The notes: generated from the sequence alone by a model not told the origin. Shown: positions 45,944 to 54,675, counted from the stretch's first letter. The stretch: 59,091 bases of DNA from Chloroflexota bacterium (GCA_028874795.1 JAPPHT010000022.1:1-59091), one strand, 5' to 3'. A program made the numbers and translations.

Positions 45944-46819
45944 CTAGTGCTGCTGTCCGGCCTCTGCGTGCCCTTCCTGGTGACCCTCGTGCGGGGCCAC
46001 CGCAAGCACCGTGAACACGAGCGTCAGGCCCATGAACACCAGCGCCTGCACGCCCCCGACCAGTATCTCCAGCCCGTAGAAGATGATGGGCGTCACGAAG
46101 AAGGTCAGGAACGTCATCATGAACAGGACGATCTCCCCGGCCAGCATGTTGCCGAAGAGACGGAACGTGAAGCTGATGATGCGGATGAAGTGGCTGATGA
46201 GCTCCAGAAGCCCGATGAACGTCTGCACCGGGTTCCCGAACCGGAAGAACTCCCGCAGGTACCCGAACCGGTGCACGCGGAACCCCCACACCTCGATGAA
46301 CACGAATGCGATCAGCGCGAGGGCCAGCGGCATGTTGATGTCCGTGCCCGCGCTGCGCAGCAGGTGCGTCGTCACGTGGTCCGCGCCCTCGGCCTTGAAT
46401 CCCACAGTGGGGTAGATGGGCAGCAGCGCCATCCAGGCGTTGAACGCGACGAACACGAAGATGGTCGCGAGGAGTGGGAAGAAGCGCCGGGCATAGCGTT
46501 CTCCCGCCATGCCCCTGATGAAGCCGTACAAAGCCTCCACCAGCACCTCCAGGAAGCCTTGCAGGCGTCCCGGTACCATGGCCATCCGGCGCGAGCCAAG
46601 TCCGAACAGGAGCAGGATGACGATGCAGGTGAGCCAGGCGGAGAGGAGTGTGTTTGTTACCGTGAAGCCGCCGATGGTGAAGATCTTCTGCGGGGCCAGG
46701 TGCACCGCCGGAGCGTCGATCAGGCGCTCGAAGCCCAGAAGCTTGGCGCCTATCGGCCCAAGCGCCAGGCCAAGCACGGCCAGCCCCAGGACCGGTAACA
46801 GGATCAAACGACTCTTCAC
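45944..46819 (-). CDS. atpB: ATP synthase a subunit
   Basis: 291 residues, polytopic membrane protein. SHFIRIISFTFRLFGNMLAG contains the essential Arg (in FRLFGNMLAGE) that works against the c-ring carboxylate. GLEILVGGVQALVFMGLTLV is the last helix. The C-terminus is His-rich (PHEGHQEGHAEAGQQH), an unusual tail. It starts with GTG at 46819, overlapping the atpZ/I stop by 1 base. Confidence 0.95.
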   Translation of the reverse strand: MKSRLILLPVLGLAVLGLALGPIGAKLLGFERLIDAPAVHLAPQKIFTIGGFTVTNTLLSAWLTCIVILLLFGLGSRRMAMVPGRLQGFLEVLVEALYGFIRGMAGERYARRFFPLLATIFVFVAFNAWMALLPIYPTVGFKAEGADHVTTHLLRSAGTDINMPLALALIAFVFIEVWGFRVHRFGYLREFFRFGNPVQTFIGLLELISHFIRIISFTFRLFGNMLAGEIVLFMMTFLTFFVTPIIFYGLEILVGGVQALVFMGLTLVFTVLAVAPHEGHQEGHAEAGQQH

Positions 46820-47067
46820 TATCCGTCAGCCTCTTCGTCCCGGCTGCTGTCCTTGCTGCCGGTGAGGTAACCGGAAGCCATCCGGTAGACCCCGTAGAAG
46901 GCGAGAACGACCCCGAAGAGGAGGCCTCCCAGGAGAAAGAGAGGCGAGGTTCCCGCTCTGCCGTCGAGCCATACTCCCGCCAGTGTCGGCAGAACGATCG
47001 CTGTGGCGATGTACCAGCCGAGGCCGGTGAACTGCGCCGCTGAAACCCACCATGAACGGCGTTTCAT
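46819..47067 (-). CDS. AtpZ/AtpI-like F1Fo ATPase accessory membrane protein
   Basis: 82 residues, two predicted membrane helices (YIATAIVLPTLAGVWLDGRA and FLLGGLLFGVVLAFYGVYRM) with a charged C-terminus. First gene of the atp operon, where AtpI or AtpZ normally sits; these help c-ring assembly or Mg2+ supply. The GxxxD-type loop (AGVWLDGRAGTSP) is typical of AtpZ-like proteins. I cannot separate AtpI from AtpZ by eye. Confidence 0.85.
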   Translation of the reverse strand: MKRRSWWVSAAQFTGLGWYIATAIVLPTLAGVWLDGRAGTSPLFLLGGLLFGVVLAFYGVYRMASGYLTGSKDSSRDEEADG

Positions 47068-47083
47068 ACCCTGATCAGGAGCT

Positions 47084-47101
47084 GCGTGAATCCTATCACA
47101 A
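47084..47101 (-). promoter_or_regulatory. Rex-like operator upstream of the ATP synthase operon
   Basis: The minus strand reads TTGTGATAGGATTCACGC, matching TTGTGA-n6-TCACAA in all but the last two positions. It lies 17 bases before the first atp start codon, overlapping TAGGAT, a possible -10. A repressor there would block transcription. Confidence 0.5.
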
Positions 47102-47294
47102 TATCCCGCGCAAGCAAAGCGGAACCTTCATAACGCCGTCCTTCCCGCGAAGGCTGGGACCCGGGAGCGGCGCCGCACCCCTTGTATCGTCATTCCCGCG
47201 CAGGGCCGCGCTTCAGCGCGCAACCTCGCAGCCCTTACGTGGGGTGCCTTGCTCCCATCTCCTCCTGGGAGAGGGGCTGGGGGCGAGGATGGCC
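47102..47294. repeat. Intergenic region with dispersed palindromic repeat fragments
   Basis: It contains TTCCCGCGAAGGCTGGGACC at 47143 and a CGTCATTCCCGCGCAGG segment at about 47189, a repeat type widespread in bacteria. A CTCCTGGGAGAGGGGCTGGG-like segment near 47267 resembles the palindromic repeats at the right end of the window. Confidence 0.5.
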
Positions 47295-47969
47295 CTACTG
47301 CTGCTCCCCCGGCTTCCCCAGGTCCTCCAGCCCTGGCAGGTCCTCCAGGAACTCCGAGAACGCGGAGAGCTTCTCCATCTCCTCCTGGGTAACGCCCTGC
47401 CGCTCCGGGCGCGGCCTCCGCCGCGGCTGCGACCCTTCGCTGCTCTCCTCAACACTCCCGTCCACCACCACGCCCGCGCGCTCCAGCACGCGCTCCTCCA
47501 CGAAGATCGGCACTCTGGCACGCACGTTCGCGGCGTCGCCGCCTCCCTCCCGCGCAAAGTCCTCCGCCTCCTGGAGCGACGAGAACCAGTGCTCCTCGCC
47601 GTCCTTCCCGCGCACCAGCTGTCCGCCGCGCACCGCAACCGCTATCGCATCGCTCGGCCGGCAGTCGATCTCCGTCTCCGTGCCGTCCGCCAGGGTCACG
47701 ACGAGCTTGGCGAAGAACGTGTCGTTCTCCAGGTCGCAGACCACGACGTGTTTGATGGCCGCTCCCAGCGTCGTGATGACAGAGCCCAGCAGGTCGTGCG
47801 TAAGCGGTCGCGCCGCCGTCACGTCCTGTAGCTTCAGCGCGATCGCGTCCGCCTCCGGCGACCCGATGCGGATCGGCAGGTAGCGGTCGCTCTCCCGCTC
47901 CTTCAGGATGACCACACGCTGGTAGTTCATCAGGCTGACGCGGATACTGTCGATGAGCATCTCTTGCAT
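47295..47969 (-). CDS. DUF151 / bifunctional nuclease family protein
   Basis: 224 residues. The N-terminal 120 residues show the DUF151 core: DSIRVSLMNYQRVVILKERE, RYLPIRIGSPEADAIALKLQ, ARPLTHDLLGSVITTLGA and CRPSDAIAVAVRGG. The C-terminal half has a UvrC-like UVR-type segment replaced by an acidic, Arg/Pro-rich tail (SSEGSQPRRRPRPERQG) ending in a Leu-rich stretch. Family members have been described with RNase/DNase activity. Start 47969 follows GGAAGG. It lies alone downstream of the atp promoter region. Confidence 0.85.
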   Translation of the reverse strand: MQEMLIDSIRVSLMNYQRVVILKERESDRYLPIRIGSPEADAIALKLQDVTAARPLTHDLLGSVITTLGAAIKHVVVCDLENDTFFAKLVVTLADGTETEIDCRPSDAIAVAVRGGQLVRGKDGEEHWFSSLQEAEDFAREGGGDAANVRARVPIFVEERVLERAGVVVDGSVEESSEGSQPRRRPRPERQGVTQEEMEKLSAFSEFLEDLPGLEDLGKPGEQQ

Positions 47970-48034
47970 GGCACACCTTCCGGCGGTCATTCTAGGAACA
48001 CGACGCGCCAATGGTCAACGCAACCCCCCGAGAC

Positions 48035-48250
48035 TGTCACTCCGAGCGGAGCGCACGGGAGTCGAGGAATCTCTCACGTGGCCTGATCCCTTCCCCTTGA
48101 TAGGGGAAGGCGAGACTGCCTCACACTTGATGCGGGGTTGGGGGTGAACCGGAAGGGCAAGGGGTAGGTGTCCACGGGGAGTGCAGAGGCATTACCCCTC
48201 TGCCGGGGCGTGGGGGTGTCCCCCACAGGGTACCGGGCGGGTGGGTGGCA
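48035..48250. repeat. Intergenic repeat fragments and CTTCCCC hairpin
   Basis: The 310-base gap 47970-48279 holds no gene. TGTCACTCCGAGCGGAGCGC at 48035 with GAGTCGAGGAATCT after it is a common interspersed motif. CCTTCCCC/GGGGAAGG forms a stem at 48089-48110, like those at 50550 and 50659. CACCCCCACG/CGTGGGGGTG-type palindromic text lies near 48210. Confidence 0.5.
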
Positions 48251-48279
48251 AGAACCTACGTCGCGTCTCGGGCGCTCCC

Positions 48280-48933
48280 CTATAGCATCGCTCCGGTGGG
48301 CTGCAGCACCACAACCTGCGTCTCGTCCGGAAGGTTCGCCCGTGTCACCGTCAAGCGCGGCTGCCCCTCCGGCTCCCGGACGCCCAGCTCGCGCAGGAAC
48401 GGGCCCAACTCCCGCAGCGGATGCTTGTTCCCGCTGTGCGCGTACAGCATCGGGATGATGATGCGCGGCTCCACATTTCGAACGATCTCCACCACATCCG
48501 CTGCAGACAGCCCCGTGTCGCTCCCCACCGGCGCCATCAGCACGTGCGGCGACCCCAGCGCGTCGACCTCCCGGTTCGTCAGCAGCCGGTCCGGATTGCC
48601 CAGGTGACAGAACGCGATCCCCTCCGCCTGCGCCGAGAACACCGTGTTCCACTGCTGCGGCTCGCCCTCGTTCGTGCGGCGTGTCGTGCGGAGCCCGCGC
48701 AGGTGCATCCCTGCCGCTTCGTACTCGCCTGGGCCGTCGAGCGCGATCGGCTCACCCGAGAGCGCGTCGAGCGCTGAGTGGAGCGGGTCGCTACTGCTCT
48801 GCGTGACCAGGTCGGCCTGCGCCTGCTGCGGCGGAATGCGCAGCCCCAGCTCCGACGGGTACGGGTCCATGACGAGCGTCTTGTTTCCGGATCGCACGCG
48901 GAACGCCGCGTGCCCCAACCAGGTGATCTCCAC
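48280..48933 (-). CDS. Metallo-beta-lactamase-fold protein without metal-binding motif
   Basis: 217 residues. MEITWLGHAAFRVRSGNKTL and VMDPYP match the start of the UlaG/UPF0173-type MBL fold. The metal-binding HxHxDH motif should follow DLVT, but reads QSSSDP (residues 45-50), with only Asp49 kept. Later positions also deviate: HLGN (Asp to Asn) at 110-113 and PMLY for the PMHY motif near 161. DGPGEYEAAGM is conserved. It is probably an inactive or repurposed relative. GTG 48933 follows GGAAGGAG and lies 1 base after the bioY stop, so the two are co-transcribed. Confidence 0.8.
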   Translation of the reverse strand: MEITWLGHAAFRVRSGNKTLVMDPYPSELGLRIPPQQAQADLVTQSSSDPLHSALDALSGEPIALDGPGEYEAAGMHLRGLRTTRRTNEGEPQQWNTVFSAQAEGIAFCHLGNPDRLLTNREVDALGSPHVLMAPVGSDTGLSAADVVEIVRNVEPRIIIPMLYAHSGNKHPLRELGPFLRELGVREPEGQPRLTVTRANLPDETQVVVLQPTGAML

Positions 48934-48934
48934 C

Positions 48935-49588
48935 CTAACGCTCCTTCCGTCCCACCAACGCCCACGCGCCCGGCAGCGCGACCGAGGCCACGTACAGCTT
49001 CGCAAGGTCGCCCGCAACGAACGGCCAGAGCCCCCACTGCAACGTGTCCGGAATGATGCTCGCGCCGGACGTCCACTCCTTGTCCACGGCCCAGTAGCCC
49101 AGCCAGAGCAGTCCCGGCACGTACAGCACCACGTTGCCCGCGAGTAGTGCCAGCAGCACCTGCCAGCTCCGGTCCCAGCCCCGCTCCGCCAGCCGCCCGA
49201 CGACCCACGCCGCGCCGACGAAGCCGACGATGTAGCCGCCGCTGGCGATCTCCCAGACGAGGTCGGCACTGCCTTCCCACGGGAGGATGAAGTGGAACAC
49301 CGTCCCCTCACCGAGCGATGGAGCGAAGACCGGCAGTCCAACCATGCCCATGAGCATGTAGAGCCCCAGGCTCGCGGCCCCGCGGTTCGCGCCAAGCGCG
49401 CCGCCTGTGAGCAGCACCGCGAGCGTCTGTCCGGTGATGGGGACGGGGGTGAACGGCAGCTTCACCGCGATCTGCGCGAACAGCGACACCAGCAGTGCGA
49501 AGCCCACCACGAGCGCCGCGTCACGCAGCAACCCCTTGCCGGGCAGTATCGAGTCGATGAGGGGGAGACGTGCCTCTGTCGTTTGCAT
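48935..49588 (-). CDS. bioY: Biotin transporter BioY (ECF S component)
   Basis: 217 residues, six hydrophobic segments. KLPFTPVPITGQTLAVLLTG and GALGANRGAASLGLYMLMGM with VGLPVFA match the BioY signature (VPIxxQxL, GxxxGxxYLxxGxxGLPVF). It binds biotin in the membrane; ecfA/T components are not in the window. ATG 49588 has no Shine-Dalgarno sequence, but TATACT lies 7-12 bases upstream, so the transcript could be leaderless. The frame opens earlier at 49639. Confidence 0.93.
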   Translation of the reverse strand: MQTTEARLPLIDSILPGKGLLRDAALVVGFALLVSLFAQIAVKLPFTPVPITGQTLAVLLTGGALGANRGAASLGLYMLMGMVGLPVFAPSLGEGTVFHFILPWEGSADLVWEIASGGYIVGFVGAAWVVGRLAERGWDRSWQVLLALLAGNVVLYVPGLLWLGYWAVDKEWTSGASIIPDTLQWGLWPFVAGDLAKLYVASVALPGAWALVGRKER

Positions 49589-49677
49589 GCGGGCAGTATA
49601 CAGGAAGCACCCTTGCGGCTGATGGAGAGGCCAACGCACCCGACACTCCCGCGCTTCAGCCGCGGTGAGGGTTGCCC

Positions 49678-50469
49678 CTACGAGCGCCGCCTACGCAGCG
49701 CGACGGCGCCCACGCCCAGGAGCGCCACGACGCCCACGAGCACGACCAGCACTACGATGAGCGTGTCGGAGCCGCCGGGACCGCCGTCCGACGTGGGCTC
49801 GACGGGTGTGGCGGTGGGCTCGGGGGGCGCAGGGGTTGGCGTCGCGGTTGGGGGCAGCGGCGTCGGCGTGGGGGTTGGGGTTGCCGTCGGGGCGGGGGTT
49901 GGGGTCGGGGTGGGGGTGGGCGGGACGGTGGGGAGGTCCTCGGGGGAGACCCGCACGACGCCGGGGCAGTGGTCCTCGGTGCGGGGTTCGAGGCCTTCGC
50001 CGAAGCGGAGCTCGACGCTGTCCACGAAGCAGGGGAAGCCCAGCAGCGGGAAGGGGTAGGTGAGGTCGGCCTGCTGGTCGCCGTTGAGGTGGAAGGTCAC
50101 CGGCTCATCGATGTAGTCGCTCGGCGGACCGACGAGCAAGCAGCCTTCGTCGTTGGCGCAGTCGAAGGCGCCGTCGACGACGGGGATGCGGGCGCGGCGC
50201 TCCCAGTCGCCGACGCGGACGACGATCTCGCCGCTGGCGACCGGTTCGCCGTCCAGGGTGACGGTGCCGCGCTCGTAGACGATGGGGAAGGCGGGGATGC
50301 CTTCGTTGCGTTGCTGGCCGTCGCCGTCGCCGTTGCCCTGGGCGGAGGCGACGAGGGGAACGAGGAGCGCGGAGGCGACGAGCGGGACGAGGAGCGCGGC
50401 GGCGAGCAGCGCGGTCAGCAGGGCGGCGAGGGGGAGCAGAGCGCGGGAGGGGTGTGCGAATCGGAGCAT
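49678..50469 (-). CDS. Secreted, membrane-anchored protein of unknown function with Pro-Thr stalk
   Basis: 263 residues. A signal peptide contains a direct repeat (LLVPLVASA twice), apparently a small in-frame duplication. An extracellular domain (about 50-165) has VTLDGEPVASGEIVVRVGDW and two Cys pairs (FDCANDEGC, FPCF...DHC), resembling a carboxypeptidase-regulatory or transthyretin-like beta sandwich. A stalk of TPTP and PTPAP repeats (185-225) leads to a C-terminal helix (DTLIVVLVVLVGVVALLGVG) and RRRRS tail. It is anchored at the outer face of the membrane. Function is not identified. Confidence 0.75.
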   Translation of the reverse strand: MLRFAHPSRALLPLAALLTALLAAALLVPLVASALLVPLVASAQGNGDGDGQQRNEGIPAFPIVYERGTVTLDGEPVASGEIVVRVGDWERRARIPVVDGAFDCANDEGCLLVGPPSDYIDEPVTFHLNGDQQADLTYPFPLLGFPCFVDSVELRFGEGLEPRTEDHCPGVVRVSPEDLPTVPPTPTPTPTPAPTATPTPTPTPLPPTATPTPAPPEPTATPVEPTSDGGPGGSDTLIVVLVVLVGVVALLGVGAVALRRRRS

Positions 50470-50549
50470 GGCCGCGATTCTATGGGAGCAGCCGCGCCCT
50501 TGTCATGGGGCTTCTCTCGCAGGCTATGCGCAGTTCACCCCCATCCTAA

Positions 50550-50678
50550 CCTTCCCCCGTCAAGGGGGAAGGGACCAGACGACCCCTGCAAGGAGGGGAA
50601 GAGCCCCCGCCGTGGTGGCGGGGGCTCTCATCGTACCCTGTGTCAGTCCCGTCCCGGGCTTCCCCGTCGAGGGGGAAG
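50550..50678. terminator. Three hairpins downstream of the large surface-protein gene
   Basis: CTTCCCCC/GGGGGAAG at 50551-50571 and CTTCCCC/GGGGAAG at 50659-50678 flank a perfect 11-bp stem GAGCCCCCGCC/GGCGGGGGCTC with loop GTGGT at 50601-50627. On the minus strand the central one is followed by TTCCCC. The central hairpin is the best terminator candidate for the gene ending at 50698; the outer two belong to a dispersed repeat family. Confidence 0.6.
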
Positions 50679-50697
50679 GGGCCAGGCGGGCGCCGGA

Positions 50698-53600
50698 TTA
50701 CGGGGCGAGCGTGCCCGGCGAGTTCGACCAGACCCAGTAGCCTGTGCCGTTCGTTATCTCACTGTCGTCGCCCACGTCCGGCACGGTCTTGACCCAGAGG
50801 CTGGCCGTCGTGTCGTAGGTGTACGCTACGCGCCACTGGATGCTCTTGAGGTAGTTGTCCGCCTCAGGGTCGCCGTCCTGCTCGTCATTGTGCAGGCCGG
50901 GCGCATCGCCGTCAGCGTTCTGGTAGACGTCCAGCACGCCGAGCAGGTTCCAGCCCTGCGTCACCGGGACGGTCGGCAGCGTGGACGCCGGGTCGGTCTC
51001 GGACAGCATCGTCTCGATGGTCTCGAAGGTCCGAGCGTGGACCCAGTAGCCGTAGCCGCCCTCGATCTCTTCCAGCCGTCCGCGCCACGTGCCGTCCTCT
51101 TCCTGGATCGCGGTGACCCAGTCGCCGTCCTGGTAGGCCAGCACCGGCGAGATGTACGGGTTGTTCCCGAGCACGTTTCCGATGGCCGGCTCCAGCGGGG
51201 TGGCCGGGAGCGATATCAGGTTCCAGCCCGGCGTTACTTCGATCTCGTACGGCTGGCGCGGCTTCACTTCGAACTTGAACAGGCCTTCGACCTCTTCGCC
51301 CTCGTTGCCCGCGTCGTCCGTCACGGCGTACCAGACCTCGTACTCGCCGACCTCGAGGTCGCGCAGCACGAGCGAGAACTCGTTGGAGTCGATGCGCGCC
51401 AGGCTCGCCAGCGCGTTCTCGCCGTTCACCGTGATCTCCGGGATGTCGACCCGCGAGTGCGAGTCCCTGTACTCCACCTTCACGCCCTCGCGGCATTCGT
51501 CATTCGCATCGAGCTCACAGACCTGGTACTCGCTGCCCTCGTTTGTGAAGTCGAGCTTCACGAACGGGTTGGCGCTCTCCGTCTCCTCGCCGTCAGCGTC
51601 GCTGCGCGGGGTCACGAAGATCTCACTCGCATCGAGGACGGACCTGTCGATCTCGACCAGCAGGCCGGCGCCGTCCATCTTCGCCAGGTTCAGCTTGTTG
51701 CCCGCGGTGGGCACCGGGGCCTCGCGGTGCATCGAGGGCGTCCAGCCCGCCGTCGCGCCGCTGTTGTCTTCGTCGTCCTCGGCTAGGACGATCACGCCCA
51801 CCAATTGGCCCTTGGCGTCGTCGAAGCCGCTCAGGTCAGCGGAGTTCACCTTGTACGCCCGGCTCCAGTGGTTCTCCGCCTCCTGGGCCGTGAGCGAGTT
51901 GGCCTCGTTCGTGCCGTCGGTCGCCGGGCCGATGGTGTAGTTGTAGGCGCCGGTGAGGCTGGAGGTGCCGTCTGAATTCATCGTTGTTGCCGCCGTGGCC
52001 TTGAGCGCCACGAAGAACACGCGCGGGCGCGTCACGTCCTCGTCGGCCGACACGTCGACGGTGAACGAGCCCTTGACGTTCGCCACCTGGCGGTCCGCCG
52101 CCGTGCCCGTAACCGTCACGGTCAGCTTCGGCGCGATCCAGTCCTGCACTTCGGCTGCGCCGAGCGTCCTCGCGTCGTTGGCGTTGCCCGCGAGGTCGCG
52201 CACGGCCCCGCCGACCACCTGCACCGTGGGCGTCTCGTCGGACGCCAGCTCATCGGCCAGCTCGATGTAGACGAGGGACCGCGGCTCTACGATGTCGTTC
52301 CCCTCAATGTCCGTGCCGGGCATCAGGGACTTGTCGAACGCCGCGTCGTCGGCCATGAACCTGGCGGTCGCGGCGACCCTGTCAGACTCGCCCGTGTTGA
52401 ACAGGGCCACCTCAGCCCTGTACTCGACCCACTCACCGCACGTTTCAAGGTCGGTGGAAGATACATCAGCGATAACGAGAGAGGTGCAGTCGTCCGGTTC
52501 TGTGGTAGTCGGCATCACGGGCGCTACCGCATCCTGCTCAGCGGTCAGGGCGTCAAGGATCACCTGGGTAGCGGTGTACCGCGTGAACCGCCCCTGGCTG
52601 ATCAGGATGTCGTTCTGCGCTTGCGTCCGCGAGGTGGGGGTGGGGGTTCCGCTAGGACTCCGTGCTTCCGCAAGGGCAGTCGCATCGGGCGCGGTCCGCT
52701 CCGCGGGCGAGTACCTGATCCGAACGGGGTCGTAGTCCGCCCGGTCCGGGGCGCCCTCGTTCCGGTTGATGGCGGGCGCCGTGCCCGGGTGGATGTAGCC
52801 GACGATGTTGTGGCCGACCACCGTGATGTTGTCCGTGTCGACATCGCCGATCGCGTCGCCGCCGAAGTCGAGCGCGATGTAGCTGCGGTCGGCCTCTTCC
52901 GCGTCGTCCTCGGAGTTCCAGGAGATGCCGGTGCGCGCCACGGCCAGATCGGGGTCCACGTTGTCCACGCGGAAGACGAACGGCTGGTTACCGGGGGCGT
53001 CCCGGTCGTCGTCGGCGTCGGTGACGCTCCAGTTGCCGGCGCGGTCGCGCGCCCGCAGCTGGTAGAGGTAGTGGTTGTCGGTCTTGTCCGCGCCGCTGGC
53101 GGTGAAGGAGTAGGCGACGCCCGCGCGGCTGCCCGCGATGCGCCATGTGCCGGACGCGCTGATGTCCTCGTAGGTAACGGCAGCCGGGTTCGGGTCCGTG
53201 CTCCTGGGGTTGACCACGACGTTGACGTCGATGTCGGCGGCGGGGCCGTTCGCCGAGACCGCCGCGTTGGGGTCCTCGGAGAGCGGCTCGGTCTCCAGAT
53301 GCTGGTCGCCGTCCGGGTTGACCTCCTCGTAGTCGTCGTCCTCGGTCAACCGGGCCTCGCCGTCGTGGCGCAGTCCGGAGTCGTCGTCCCGCACCTCGAA
53401 GGAGTAGGTGAGGCGGCTGGAGCGCGTGACGTCGTTGTCCTCAGGCGTGATGGCCGTGAAGTCCGGGCCGGCGCCATCGACCGTCAGCTCCACGCTGCCG
53501 GACTGGCCGGGGACCGTGATGGTCAGGCGGTCGCCGTGCCGCGCGAAGATCGTCGCGATCTCCTGCTGCTCAGGCGGAGCGACGCCCAACAGCGGTTCGC

Positions 53601-54471
53601 CCGCGACGCCCGGCAGGGGAATGGGTCCGTAGGCCGCGCTGGTAGCTGTCTCTTCGACCTCAATGCCCGTTACCTCGTCCCCGCTGCTCGGGTCGTCCGG
53701 GGTAGGGTCGTAGTCACGCGTTGCAGCGGTGTCGCACCAGGTCGGGCCGCCATGCTGCCTGAATTCAAGCTCACGCTCGTCGTTGTTTGTGGTGTCGCCA
53801 GGGGTCGGATCGTAGGTGCCCGTGGCGCCCTGCTCAACGACCTTGAAGAGCGCCTGGGCGTAGTCGCCTGCGTCTGCGTCAAGAGTCCCATCCGGGGCAA
53901 GGGAATTCGTAGAGTCTCCGTCACCAGCCCTGACGAGCTCCATCGTGATGGTGTCGCCGGAGCGGTTGTTCCGCACGACGGCCGTAACCACCGCATCGGG
54001 GCCGCTGGCGCCATCCACCTGCACACAGGTGTTGTCGTAGGCCGTCAGGCCGGAGGTGTTCACATTGACGACGACGGTGTTGTATGCGCTCCCGTCGTTG
54101 GAGACGTACAGGGTGTTCCGGAAGAACGTGTCCTGCGGGTCGACGCGGAGGTCCGCCAGATAGGCCCTGTCGGTACCAGTATGCACATCAGCGGCACCGC
54201 CGAGATTGGCGGGAGTCGCATCCGCCGCAATGGGGATGTACGGAAGCGGCACGGGAGCTCCAGGCGGGTCAGGCCAAGGAGAAAAGTTGCTCACCGTCAG
54301 CTTGGCCAACTGGGCGTCCTCGATATCGTCGAAGACGCCGACAGAGATGTTGCCGCTGCCTCCCCTGCCGTCGGTGATGTCGGATGTCTGCGCCAGTCCG
54401 GGCAGAACGATGAGCAGCGAGAGCGCCACTGCCATCAATGTCGCTATGAGCGGAATCTTCGTGAATCTCAC
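50698..54471 (-). CDS. Large secreted Ig-like-repeat protein, paralogue 1
   Basis: About 1257 residues from GTG 54471. A signal peptide (RFTKIPLIATLMAVALSLLI, cleaving after PGLAQ) is followed by several beta-rich Ig-like modules with acidic Asp-rich linkers (DDDYEEVNPDGDQH, RDRAGNWSVTDADDDRD, DEDVTRPRVFFV). The C-terminus carries a paired motif GWNLISLP ... GYGYWVHA and GWNLLGVL ... GTGYWVWS. No sortase motif, S-layer homology domain or membrane anchor is visible. Likely a cell-surface or matrix protein. It shares signal peptide, architecture and C-terminal domain with the gene at 54676. Asp clusters suggest Ca2+ binding. Confidence 0.8.
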   Translation of the reverse strand: MRFTKIPLIATLMAVALSLLIVLPGLAQTSDITDGRGGSGNISVGVFDDIEDAQLAKLTVSNFSPWPDPPGAPVPLPYIPIAADATPANLGGAADVHTGTDRAYLADLRVDPQDTFFRNTLYVSNDGSAYNTVVVNVNTSGLTAYDNTCVQVDGASGPDAVVTAVVRNNRSGDTITMELVRAGDGDSTNSLAPDGTLDADAGDYAQALFKVVEQGATGTYDPTPGDTTNNDERELEFRQHGGPTWCDTAATRDYDPTPDDPSSGDEVTGIEVEETATSAAYGPIPLPGVAGEPLLGVAPPEQQEIATIFARHGDRLTITVPGQSGSVELTVDGAGPDFTAITPEDNDVTRSSRLTYSFEVRDDDSGLRHDGEARLTEDDDYEEVNPDGDQHLETEPLSEDPNAAVSANGPAADIDVNVVVNPRSTDPNPAAVTYEDISASGTWRIAGSRAGVAYSFTASGADKTDNHYLYQLRARDRAGNWSVTDADDDRDAPGNQPFVFRVDNVDPDLAVARTGISWNSEDDAEEADRSYIALDFGGDAIGDVDTDNITVVGHNIVGYIHPGTAPAINRNEGAPDRADYDPVRIRYSPAERTAPDATALAEARSPSGTPTPTSRTQAQNDILISQGRFTRYTATQVILDALTAEQDAVAPVMPTTTEPDDCTSLVIADVSSTDLETCGEWVEYRAEVALFNTGESDRVAATARFMADDAAFDKSLMPGTDIEGNDIVEPRSLVYIELADELASDETPTVQVVGGAVRDLAGNANDARTLGAAEVQDWIAPKLTVTVTGTAADRQVANVKGSFTVDVSADEDVTRPRVFFVALKATAATTMNSDGTSSLTGAYNYTIGPATDGTNEANSLTAQEAENHWSRAYKVNSADLSGFDDAKGQLVGVIVLAEDDEDNSGATAGWTPSMHREAPVPTAGNKLNLAKMDGAGLLVEIDRSVLDASEIFVTPRSDADGEETESANPFVKLDFTNEGSEYQVCELDANDECREGVKVEYRDSHSRVDIPEITVNGENALASLARIDSNEFSLVLRDLEVGEYEVWYAVTDDAGNEGEEVEGLFKFEVKPRQPYEIEVTPGWNLISLPATPLEPAIGNVLGNNPYISPVLAYQDGDWVTAIQEEDGTWRGRLEEIEGGYGYWVHARTFETIETMLSETDPASTLPTVPVTQGWNLLGVLDVYQNADGDAPGLHNDEQDGDPEADNYLKSIQWRVAYTYDTTASLWVKTVPDVGDDSEITNGTGYWVWSNSPGTLAP

Positions 54472-54497
54472 TTCTACCCCCCTTATGGAGCTGTAGT
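54404..54497 (-). repeat. 94-bp segment identical to 57464-57557
   Basis: This covers the signal-peptide codons, start codon, binding site (AAGGGGGG) and first part of the leader of the 50698-54471 gene. It is repeated exactly 3060 bases to the right at the next gene. Beyond it a hairpin GCTCTC-TCC-GAGAGC and GGTGGTCCGTT are also shared with a small indel. Confidence 0.85.
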
Positions 54498-54561
54498 TTC
54501 GGTTTGGCGCTCTCTCCGAGAGCAGGGTGGTCCGTTCTTCCCTTTTGTCGTCCCTGCCTTC

Positions 54562-54619
54562 GCAGGAACCTCGCTTTCCTGTCGTTCCTGTGGGGACGCA
54601 GGAACCTCGCTTTTCCTGT
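54562..54619. repeat. Two direct repeats of about 21 bp
   Basis: GCAGGAACCTCGCTTTCCTG at 54562-54581 recurs with one extra T at 54598-54619. TCGTCCCTGCCTTCGCAGGA just before resembles a common bacterial interspersed palindrome. Confidence 0.6.
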
Positions 54620-54626
54620 TCCTGTC

Positions 54627-54660
54627 GCACCCCGCGGAGGCGGAAACCTCCGTGGGGTGC
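54627..54660. terminator. Hairpin downstream of the 54676 gene
   Basis: A 14-bp stem GCACCCCGCGGAGG/CCTCCGTGGGGTGC with one G-T pair and a 6-base loop, 15 bases after the stop on the minus strand. No T-run follows. Confidence 0.55.
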
Positions 54661-54675
54661 GCGTGTGGTCGCCGG

